Source: PVC group bacterium (ex Bugula neritina AB1)
GTDB lineage: Bacteria > GCA-001730085
DNA: 23,522 bases
NCBI GenBank assembly: GCA_001730085.1
Contig: MDLB01000082.1
Span: 1-23,522, forward strand
Direction: 5' to 3'
The notes under the pieces are model-generated. The model ran no database searches. It worked only from the letters and a program-made list of their open reading frames with translations, and had not been told where the DNA came from. The position numbers and the translations under genes were made by a program. Below, in pieces: positions 7,401 through 15,800 of this stretch (the first letter of the stretch is position 1; each line of letters begins with the position of its first letter).

Positions 7401-10400
7401 AATATTAGGAGAAGAAAACACTCTATCATTGGTTAGCTCAACGAATTGCTCCATAGGATTGTTAAAATCTTCTCCTATCATAAGCCCCATATTATCAGGT
7501 ATTGATAACTTGTTCGAAAGTGTTTGAAGATCTGGGTTAAGCTCCAATACAGAAGACATCTCTGGGTTTAAAGATGATTCAAAAAGTGCTTGCATTTGAT
7601 TTTTAAACTCTAAAACATGTTCTGAAAGCTCTGGCAAAGTGAGTACAGAAACAAGTACAGCTATCAATACAACCGAAAAAATACCTAAAAAAATGAACGC
7701 AGTTCCTACTCTGGGTTTTTTCTTTCTAGTCCCTTTATCCGTAAGGACATAACCTTGGAAACTGCCCCGTTCCGGTACTGTGACTTCTTGCACTCCAACC
7801 TTATAATTCTTTCTTTGAAATTTACCTAGTTTAGCTTTCTCAAACTTTACCCCTGACGCTGTATTTGTTGAAATATAAACAAAATTTCCATCCGAAGCTA
7901 AAGATAGTGCATCTTTAGATGTTTTATCCAATAAATCCCTTATCTTTCCAAGAGTCATGAATGTGCCCTTAACATCCTTTTTGTTATTTTTGTATATAAA
8001 ATCAAAAAACTTTCTTTTCCTGACTGCTTGTATAAGTCCTCCCAAAGTAAAGATACCTAAGAAAACTATCGCAGCAATTACCATGCCCCCTCCCAATTGA
8101 TAAGCAATATATATATTGTGAACCTGTCCTAAATAGAAGAATAAAAAGCCACCTATAGCACCGATCACAAGAACTGCAACCCCTTTAACAACATACGATG
8201 TAAAGATTTTATGTATGAATAAATTCAACTTACTCCGTTTTTTAAACTCACTTCTTTCATATTTGCTAAGCCTTAAAAGATATATTCCCATAAGAACAAA
8301 GTATATAAAAACAGGGAGCATAAAAATAAAAGCAAAATACATATGCAAGCTAACCGACATAAATGCAGCGAGGCCTATGAATTGTAAAAAAGATAACGTT
8401 GCAATAACAAAGTAAGCAATTCGGTAAGAGTTACTTTTGACAAGCTGTTTAGATTTTGAAGAAAGATTGTTGGGATCAGGTTTTGTTGTAACTTTTTTAT
8501 AAAATTGGTGAATAATAAAAATAAGAAAAAGAAGCATATCAAAGCCTACCGCTGCATAGATTAGACCGGTCACCATAGGAGTTCCGGCTAAACCACTAGA
8601 GAGACTAGCAAACACAGTCACTAAAAGCGAAAACCCTATCACTCCTATAATAGGATAAGCTAAAATAAATCCATTTCCTCTCTCCTTAAGAGAAGCTATT
8701 GATAGGTTTCTAGGAAGAACCAATACTGTCAACAAAAGCGACCACCCCAAAAACATGCACGCCATACCCATAGTTGAGAAACCTGGGACAAAAACCATTA
8801 CGATCCCCGCAAGAAGAAAAAGCGACCCTGCTGCCGCAAAAATTATCCGACCAACACGTTTGTTTTTATAAAAACCTATGAAAGAGCTCATGATAGAGTT
8901 CGAAAAATCAAACCTAGCGAGTCCATTTGTCAACTCTGACAAGCCTTGCTCAATTTTAGGCTTACTACTGTGCGTTAATTCGTTCAAAGAAAGCTCGTCG
9001 CTAATGCCTCCTCCTAATCCTTGGTCATCCTCTTCCCGCGTGAGAAAGCCCTCAACCTCTCCGAATTGAGTATTTATTTTCTTCTTTTGCTCATTAAGCT
9101 TCGCGACCTCTTTAAGTGAAGTGTTAATATTTGTAAAATTTGCTAAAGGTACACTTACTTTCCAAGAATATCTCTTCAAAAATAAGTCTATTTCTTTTCC
9201 TGAATTGACGAATTTAGTCAAAAGAGAATTTTGTCCAATCTGAGCATCTGACAAACGAACCTTACTTTCATCTGTAGTACTATCTTGAGTCACTATAGAG
9301 CCCTCTTTTATAGAATCAACATCGGTATCCGAAACCCTCGATAAAGATGGATCATTTTCCTCTCTCTCTGAGACATCTTCACTACTAGACTCATATTGGA
9401 AGGGCTCTAGAAAGTTCCGCATAGCCTCAACTCTCTTTTGCAAACCAAAAATCCCTAAACTTTCAGAACGCCTAGCTATGTAGACTAAAATATCTTCCGG
9501 CATTTTTGTCATATAAGCCTGAAATTTTCGAATATCGACTGTCTTTATTTCTGAGTTTTCATACTTTAACCCTATTAAATTTAAAAAAGCATCATCATTT
9601 TCATTAAGGTTATATAGAAAGGAGTCTGTTGAAGACCTCAAATTGATAAGGTCTAAAGCTTTCATCCTGTCTTTTTGATCGTTTAAGTCTAAGTCTGACC
9701 GCAAAGACTCTTGTAAAGCATTTTGATCTCTATCTAGCTCTTTTTTTCTTAAAAAAGCAGAAAAAGGCATTAGAGTTGGAAAATTGAAAGCTACAAAGGC
9801 CTCTATTTTCGAGCTTTCTTTAGAAAAAAAATCATCCTTAGGACTGCTAGGAAATTCCTTAGGGCTAAGACCCACTCTTGAAGCCTTTATCATTTTTTTT
9901 CGGTTCATTCGTCTGTATTTAGGCTCGAGAAAAAAATCTTTTCCTAAATTCTGACTCAAAAAGCTTTTATCTATGCTTTCTTCGGAGGTAAAAAAAGTAA
10001 GAAAAGAAGAAAATTCTTCAGATCTTAACGGAATATGTTCTGATAAAAAGTTCTCAACAGCTAGTAAACTTTGTTCAGAAACATTACCCAACTCAGAAAC
10101 CTTCTTATCCTTTTCTGCAGAACTTTGAGCGTCACTACTGCTCTCCGTGAGATCTCCATTTCGACCCAAAATTGAATTTAAATGCCTGTTGAAGCCAATA
10201 ATTTTTTCCAAAGTAGGATCATTATTATCTATGTCTAGTAAAGTTCTTAAAGCGGCTCTATACTTCCCTTGCTCGAAACCTTCATCATTCTCACCTAACT
10301 CCAATAGTACATCGTTGGATATTTTCGTTAAAAGATTACTCATTTTATCTTGTTCAACATCAGAATATTGAAGAGCGACCAATAACCTTCCTGCATTTTC

Positions 10401-12764
10401 CATGAGTATATCTTTTGTTTGATCATCAAATTTTTCATATTTTTTGCGTACATTTACTACAAGAGATGTAATAGCTACTACCAAGATAACTGCCAAAGCT
10501 AGCACCAAAACTGGGAGCACAATATTAGCAGTAAAAATAGCTCCTCCTAGATCAAAAAAAGCAATCCCCAACCTAGGATCGCCAAGAAAAAGAATAGTCA
10601 CAAATACCACAATCGCTACTCCAGCTACTGCTATGGAAAAAATAGAAACAATGTTTCGTAAAATATAACTACTTCTATTCTCCATTAGAGGAAACAAAAA
10701 GTTTTGGAAAAACCGCGCCCTAGGCTTATTCATTCTTTTTTGAACCCTATCTATAACCCAAGATACAAGTACGAGAAGCAAAGAAAGTCCAAACCCCATA
10801 AAAGTAGCGATAATAAGGGCAGAAACTTGCGCCGCAACGACCGAGGGAACCCCTGCCCATATTAAGGCTGAGACAACTATAACTCCCAACATTGAAAAAA
10901 CAATCCCTAAAACAAAAAAACCTAAGCCCGTACGCCAAACTATTTGAGGCGTCTGAACAGGTATATCCCTTTGCAAAAAATTTTGCTTAGAAAGTCCTTT
11001 CTGATCATTATTTAAGGTTATATAATTTTTCAGCTTATTCCTCACATCTTCAGCATTAGATATTGCACTTGTAGAAGTATTAATATCTTCATCTTCTGAT
11101 AATATTTCTGGGAAAATCTCAACGTTATCCCCTAAAGATTTAAAAGTGATCCTCTCACCAGCTTTTTTCTCTTTTTGTTCTCCTTCTTCTTGCGGTTTAT
11201 TAACTTGCAACTTCACTAAAGTTTGGGGGTTTTCAAAACTATCTAGGTCAGCAATAGTCAAATCAACCGCACTCGTACCAAATAGAACTTGCATAGCATG
11301 CCCACTTGAATCATCAAAGAATTTTTCATCGAGACCGGCTTCTATATGAAAATCTTCTGCGGCCGCCTCATTTACTTCAAACCTCTCACTTAAACTCTTT
11401 ATACCTGATTTTAATGCTTCTCTATTCCTTTCAAGACCTCCTTCTACTTCCTCCCTCTCTTTTTGTAAAGCTATGGCAGTTTGTCTATATTTATACCTTT
11501 CGTAGGCTCTAAAAGATTTTTCAGAAAATTTTTCCCTACTATTATAAATTTTTTCAGAAACAGCCTGAATAACAGTATCTGAAAACCCAGATTTTTCTCT
11601 AAAAACTTCTTCTATAAAAGGATCGAATAAGTCCTTAGAAAAATAATTTTCTATAGGTTTATTTCTTAAGATCTTGTCCCGAAAAATAAAAAAACTCTGC
11701 AAAATAACCTGCCCATCTCGAAACTTGCTTTCTAACTCCTTTAGTCTTTCTTGGCTCAAAAAATCATGCTCCTCAGAGGCACCACTCTTTCTCAAGCTAT
11801 TGATATATTCGATTAATTGATCTTTATTTAGATTTTCAAACGACTTATGTCTAGTGACTCTCATATAAGAGCTAAAATCAGTCTTGAGACTTTTAGCAAA
11901 GTCTGTTCTTTGAATGGATTCACTCAAATGGCTCTCAAAAGATTCCTGTAAAGACCGCTGACCCTCCTGATGCTCGTTTAAAGCTCTTATTAAAAATTTT
12001 CTTATATCTAGATGAGTGTCAGTCTGAATAAAGCGATCTTTTGCATAGACAAGAAATCCCAAAAAAAATTTCATTTTACCAATATTGAAACTATTTTTTA
12101 TCTGTGAATAATCGATTCCTTTCTTAGCTCCAATTTCTTCTATTACTTCAATAAAGGAATATAAATAAAATAAAAACTGTTCAACCGGATATTCATAAAA
12201 ACTATATGAAGTAAAAAAATCACTTGTAGGATCAATCCAAGAGTTTTTTTCAAGCGTGTTCTCTAAAAAATCGTTTTGCATAGATTCCCAAAAAGAAAAA
12301 GCCTCGCTGCTCCTTATATTTTCAAGAATGAAAGATTCCTCGGTCTCCGAATATCGCCCATTATTGGAGCCTAGGTTTTTTTCTACAAGAAACTTTAACT
12401 GCAGATAACGATCAGAGGTGACCTCTCCCCTCTTTATCGTAATTGTTGCTTCATCAGAAGCTTCATCAGAAGCTTCATCAGAAGCTTCTGATGAAGCTTC
12501 TGATGAAGCTTCTGATGAATTTTTCATATCAATGGCCTCCTCTAAATAGGGTGTAAAACTTGTGAGTTCATCTTTGAGAAAGTCAATATATTTTTGATAT
12601 TGCTCAGAAGTCATACCTTCCTCTACATTTGAGCTTAAAGATCCCAAGGAAGATTCTGTTGCAAGAGCGTCTAAATTAACTAAGCCAATATTCATAAAAA
12701 AGAATAACTGAACAAATAAAACCAACCACAATCGGTGAGTTAATAAAAAGAATTTTTCTATCAT
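4491..12764 (-). CDS. Giant polytopic membrane protein A with C-terminal HELVE metallopeptidase-like domain
   Basis: About 2757 residues; family not recognised. Order: an N-terminal hydrophobic export or anchor segment ending in NIGLVNLDALAT; a Ser/Glu/Ala linker from a DNA palindrome (83-105); a long helical region (110-600); 4 membrane helices (605-773); a second helical region with GIFGLQKRVEAMRNFL; 8 membrane helices (1305-1579); a charged stretch; 6 membrane helices (1685-2004) with a loop of about 90 residues after the first; a helical region; TDPLLL near 2460; and a domain with NAAIHSK, ITISLNKNLL, then VVLHELVEI (His2619, Glu2620, Glu2623) and KVDFEATVEA. That layout is like a zincin (edge strand, HExx helix, second acidic helix), but the second zinc His is Glu. 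Everything after about residue 900 aligns with protein B upstream. The start is ATG at 12764, with AAAGG 10 nt before it, rather than the in-frame TTG at 12782. The gene lies 76 nt after B and is probably co-transcribed with it. Confidence 0.9.
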   Translation of the reverse strand: MIEKFFLLTHRLWLVLFVQLFFFMNIGLVNLDALATESSLGSLSSNVEEGMTSEQYQKYIDFLKDELTSFTPYLEEAIDMKNSSEASSEASSEASDEASDEASDEATITIKRGEVTSDRYLQLKFLVEKNLGSNNGRYSETEESFILENIRSSEAFSFWESMQNDFLENTLEKNSWIDPTSDFFTSYSFYEYPVEQFLFYLYSFIEVIEEIGAKKGIDYSQIKNSFNIGKMKFFLGFLVYAKDRFIQTDTHLDIRKFLIRALNEHQEGQRSLQESFESHLSESIQRTDFAKSLKTDFSSYMRVTRHKSFENLNKDQLIEYINSLRKSGASEEHDFLSQERLKELESKFRDGQVILQSFFIFRDKILRNKPIENYFSKDLFDPFIEEVFREKSGFSDTVIQAVSEKIYNSREKFSEKSFRAYERYKYRQTAIALQKEREEVEGGLERNREALKSGIKSLSERFEVNEAAAEDFHIEAGLDEKFFDDSSGHAMQVLFGTSAVDLTIADLDSFENPQTLVKLQVNKPQEEGEQKEKKAGERITFKSLGDNVEIFPEILSEDEDINTSTSAISNAEDVRNKLKNYITLNNDQKGLSKQNFLQRDIPVQTPQIVWRTGLGFFVLGIVFSMLGVIVVSALIWAGVPSVVAAQVSALIIATFMGFGLSLLLVLVSWVIDRVQKRMNKPRARFFQNFLFPLMENRSSYILRNIVSIFSIAVAGVAIVVFVTILFLGDPRLGIAFFDLGGAIFTANIVLPVLVLALAVILVVAITSLVVNVRKKYEKFDDQTKDILMENAGRLLVALQYSDVEQDKMSNLLTKISNDVLLELGENDEGFEQGKYRAALRTLLDIDNNDPTLEKIIGFNRHLNSILGRNGDLTESSSDAQSSAEKDKKVSELGNVSEQSLLAVENFLSEHIPLRSEEFSSFLTFFTSEESIDKSFLSQNLGKDFFLEPKYRRMNRKKMIKASRVGLSPKEFPSSPKDDFFSKESSKIEAFVAFNFPTLMPFSAFLRKKELDRDQNALQESLRSDLDLNDQKDRMKALDLINLRSSTDSFLYNLNENDDAFLNLIGLKYENSEIKTVDIRKFQAYMTKMPEDILVYIARRSESLGIFGLQKRVEAMRNFLEPFQYESSSEDVSEREENDPSLSRVSDTDVDSIKEGSIVTQDSTTDESKVRLSDAQIGQNSLLTKFVNSGKEIDLFLKRYSWKVSVPLANFTNINTSLKEVAKLNEQKKKINTQFGEVEGFLTREEDDQGLGGGISDELSLNELTHSSKPKIEQGLSELTNGLARFDFSNSIMSSFIGFYKNKRVGRIIFAAAGSLFLLAGIVMVFVPGFSTMGMACMFLGWSLLLTVLVLPRNLSIASLKERGNGFILAYPIIGVIGFSLLVTVFASLSSGLAGTPMVTGLIYAAVGFDMLLFLIFIIHQFYKKVTTKPDPNNLSSKSKQLVKSNSYRIAYFVIATLSFLQFIGLAAFMSVSLHMYFAFIFMLPVFIYFVLMGIYLLRLSKYERSEFKKRSKLNLFIHKIFTSYVVKGVAVLVIGAIGGFLFFYLGQVHNIYIAYQLGGGMVIAAIVFLGIFTLGGLIQAVRKRKFFDFIYKNNKKDVKGTFMTLGKIRDLLDKTSKDALSLASDGNFVYISTNTASGVKFEKAKLGKFQRKNYKVGVQEVTVPERGSFQGYVLTDKGTRKKKPRVGTAFIFLGIFSVVLIAVLVSVLTLPELSEHVLEFKNQMQALFESSLNPEMSSVLELNPDLQTLSNKLSIPDNMGLMIGEDFNNPMEQFVELTNDRVFSSPNIQLVEAGGPFISAGPGQKIALSLYIIGSFLFMAFMLAFIFFIRKNVNERFYRLQAEDKEKKASFDKNFAYSEAVRYFRKVYRLSKLQQILRVCLVLQVPVFTILAITSVMPGGSIFMLAALGVFFLYELFSIISRLFSRAFPEKISYRGEDGKEYEINLEEDEGTHPLVDFVLFVLMGGLISILFIGPVNFSSVGVLIYTVLIATLPLAYVLLREIMTWRRNASKLASLNKENTTTFVRSENVEKALRDFDEKGYNSLETHKDFINKINLGQIDLPHQNSYFQVMTLIYAYTVESPGVDPIDKKFKFLRSSDESFEGQTYLDMLNSLEVNTGYLAQNATLRLFIDNVQKEYDNESTYRKINEQGLKPSYLEFLTDLNHVLEEKVPLDKTMPLMANILAKNFIDKVTSSLKEFDLFSDFFKFLQKVPKTYGGLKKIQGYLEKKGYFQGATDERKRLLGVKMQEDIAKFMEVLAILDQQGEGRNALVFFKNIQMAQFFLETDKGDNTYNILMKQKEIEDKIKNKIKNKMTNFLNKKIKGLKSEEDFARFFQNGKNDFLEKMGYLTLATKVRLNAFLEKIDRDSFVVTEEYSDLFEELDPTIWWDFFEKFITVARVASKRLNRIKSFFEMINLSQADKGLYFKKWKKMSDGWLNPTIKTQGGGAVADSRVPSDNLTDPLLLKQKNTDNKVFPSFTYNQESGWQSDTFSESKPETVEKFSTVLSGLLETLKSSNEKSQKYLRMKKKSLPVNIEIRLKEYVTEDPSNPDYFLFEQLDLNQFLKEHLSKVKIVWSSDFPNAAIHSKENDQITISLNKNLLDLADQDQFGLLVKKVVLHELVEISFLDYLNTIVSGEPIGDKMIEFMKGWSEKDFNNSAKFEAKVDFEATVEAFVFEILTSEEIKSLSGAYQELVDLEKMKEMTMLFSSDKQHEILAPAKFLENIQRLPELKASSDDENTDKISKFTRSWMKLALAA
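12450..12519. repeat. 70-bp perfect palindrome built from 12-bp units, inside giant gene A
   Basis: Three units of TTCATCAGAAGC are followed by their exact inverted units TTCTGATGAAGC, the last short by two bases. The whole 70 bp equals its own reverse complement, with the centre at an AAGCTT between 12484 and 12485. On the coding strand it reads as SSEA three times then SDEA three times. Unit changes would keep the frame because 12 is a multiple of 3. The mRNA could fold into an almost loop-free stem of about 33 bp some 250 nt after the start codon. Confidence 0.95.
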
Positions 12765-12840
12765 CTTTACATTGCCTTTCAAGAGTTCTTCATATCAATT
12801 CTTTAAAAATAACATTTTAATACATAAAAGTTCCTATTAT

Positions 12841-15800
12841 CTATGCTGATAAAGAAACTGCCATCCAAGTTCGAGCAAAATCATCTGTCTTTTGTGAAAA
12901 GTCTCTCTGCTCACCTTTAAGTTCAGAAATACGATTGATAAGGTCAATCATCTTTTCAGGTCTTTGCATAGAGTGTTCTTTATCAGCAGAAAGAGCTGTT
13001 ATCATTTCTTCTAAAAGATCTAAATCAACCAATTGATTGTAAGCTTCCTGTAACCCTATTCGTTCATCTTCCCGAAGTAAACGTAAGGCTAAAGCATCAA
13101 CAGCAGCTTCAAACTCAACTTTTAAGTCAAAAGCTTCTTTATTATCGCCACTTTGCCAGTCTCTCATACTTTCAAGCATCTCACTTCCTAACCCTTCAGA
13201 TAAAACATTTAAATGTTCTACAAAAGCTATCTCTAATAACTCGTGGAGTATAACTTTTTTTATAAGGAACTGAATATTTTCACTTTCTAAACCATTGAAA
13301 AGAGTGTCATTCAAATAAATTTCAAAGACCCCGTCTCTCTTTTGAAAGGTGGCCGCATTTGAGAACTCCTTACTCCTAAAAATTTTTATACCTTTGGGAT
13401 AATTTTTTTTCAAGTTATCAAACACTAAAGAACCAAAAACATGCTCTTCTTCAACGCTATCTCTGCTCATCAAACTTTCGAGTCTGGCTTGTATATTTTT
13501 AGGCATTTTTTCATATCTCATTTTCAAAAGAAGTTCTTCTTTTTCACTAGAAGCATACAAACCTTTATTCACCTCTTGAAAAACTTTTCCTAATAGCCCG
13601 CTATCTATAACATCATCTTTGCTTCTAAAAGCAAAAATACCTCCATTTTCCCACTCTAAAGTTCCAACTTCTTCACGTTGATCAATGCCACTCTCACTAA
13701 GAAATCCAAACCGCTCTATCGCAGCTTTCTTCTTATCTGCCAAACTTGTCAACTGCTCTCTATTGGATCCTTTTATTAGAAGTAAAGGGTCCGTATACCT
13801 TCTTCGACTGTAATCTCTTGAATTTGATAATGTTTGATCATGCATTTTGTGACGAGATCTAACAGCTTCAGACCTTTCACCAGAAGACCTCCTTCTATTC
13901 ACCTCCGAAGACCTTTCACCAGAAGTCCTCCTTCTATTCACCGCCGAAGACCTTTCACCAGAAGCCCTCCTTCTATTCACCTCCGAAGACCTTTCACCAG
14001 AAGGTCTTTTAGGATCTTTACTGTCTCCACCTTTATTAGAGTTAAAATCTGACTTCGATAATAAGAAGTCTATCCATGTCTGGCCTACTATAGTATCTTT
14101 GCTTAAAACGTTTATAAAACCTGTAAAATTAACTTTTTCTTCAAATCCCATAATAGGATGAATATGCTCATCAATAAATTGCATCCATATGATATCATCT
14201 ACATTGACATAAAGATAATATAGTTTTGCCATTTTCTCTAGAAAAGCAAACCTTTCCCATTCATCAGTTAAAATAGCTTGAAACGCTTTCACTCCTTCAT
14301 CATTTAAATAACCTCTTTTTTTCAAATCTTCTAAATCTTTGACAAACTTTTTGTTATCATCTTTATACTCTCTAACTAAATACCCACTCATCTTTTTCTT
14401 ATAGTCTTCTTCGGCGAGACTTTTAAGACCTGTTGAATTACGAGAAAACGTATCAATTGAATCATAAAAAGCATTCCAAACATCTTTTACATTTATAAAA
14501 TCTTTCGTTGTAGAAAGAAATCGGTTAGCTTGTTTAAGCTCATTCTTTAGCTGTCTCAAAGTTTCATAAAAAAGATCTCGAGAAACACCTTCAGACAAGA
14601 GAACCTCTTTCCCTTCAATCATTTTTTCTAAAGACACTATAAGCTCGTTAAAGTTTTCTCCACTATCCTTTATCTCTATATCTAAAGAATCCACAAGACC
14701 TTGATACTCTTTTAAAAAGGCTTTAAAATTTTTTATCGTTTCAGTATAAAAAGATTCTCTCATCAATCGAATCAAACCTTCTGCGTCTATATCAACTAAA
14801 TTTTTGATTTTTTCTATAAAAAACCTTAAAGCAGGCTCCGCTTTCGGAAGAATAGATTTGTTTTTCATCTGCTGCAATCTCTCATCTAAACGCTTTTTAG
14901 TCAATGTCGCTATAAGATACTTTAGGTCATTTTTAGATGGTTTTTTGTCTCCGCAACGTTTCTCTATTTCTATTAATGCATCTATATAAGAATAATCCCT
15001 ATAAATTTTATCGTCGCTACTCGCTTTTGCTAAAAAATCACTAAAAGAATTTATTCTTGATTTTTCTTTTTGTACAATCAAACTCACATTAGCAATATAC
15101 GCATAAAAAGCTCTCACATCATCTCTCTCAAATGAACTTGTGAAAAATTTTTCAAGCTCTTTTTTATGATAATCAAGATTTCCATATTCTTGATCTAACA
15201 AAGATTGCTTATATAAAGAATAATTTTTTGGATGATTCTTTTGCGCATTTTCTTTATCTACATTAAGAGCGTTCTCTTTCCTTAGATTTCTACGAAAAGT
15301 TAAAACACTTCGGACAGGTATCCACACTAAAGAAACTATACTTGCAAAACCAATAATAAGCTTAAAAGTCAATGGACTCGCAATTGGGCTTAATATAAAA
15401 AGAGGTATCAATATAAGAAACATAGCCACAGGAAATACTAAGTCAAGTATAACGTGTGTCAAATGCTTTTCTTCGAGCTTTATTTTTTCTATGTATCCAC
15501 TCGAATCTCTATAGTAAATATATTCGGGTTTGAATTTAGAGTAAACCCTAGATGCAAATAGACACATTTCATATATAAATAACAATCCTACACTTATAAA
15601 AAACAATAAAAATCCACCTGCAACATCCGCAAATGCGAGAATAGCTACAACTAAAACTAACAAAGATAAACTTATGCTTCCTATTTTTTGAATAATTGCA
15701 ATCTTTCTCAACGTTTTAAAATATCTTACAGCTTCTTTATAAGCTTCAGGCTTATCAAGGTATTTTTCAACTTCTTTTTTATCATCATCATTAACTTTAT

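Noticed and set aside
10444-10938. Small open frames on both strands within giant gene A
   Set aside because: They lie opposite or out of frame to the membrane-helix segments of the giant gene; hydrophobic codons on one strand leave the other frames open.
4491-12764. Giant gene A as a glucan synthase or polyketide/nonribosomal synthetase because of its size
   Set aside because: No glycosyltransferase (DxD/QxxRW), adenylation, ketosynthase or carrier-protein motifs are seen. The protein is mostly helical and membrane segments.
13871-14003. Possible CRISPR array
   Set aside because: The 39-bp units are contiguous without unique spacers and are an in-frame part of a coding sequence.
13834-14052. 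Plus-strand frame with repeated RRPFTRSPPSIH-like units
   Set aside because: It is the complementary reading of the 39-bp repeats in giant gene B, with no start signal or independent support.
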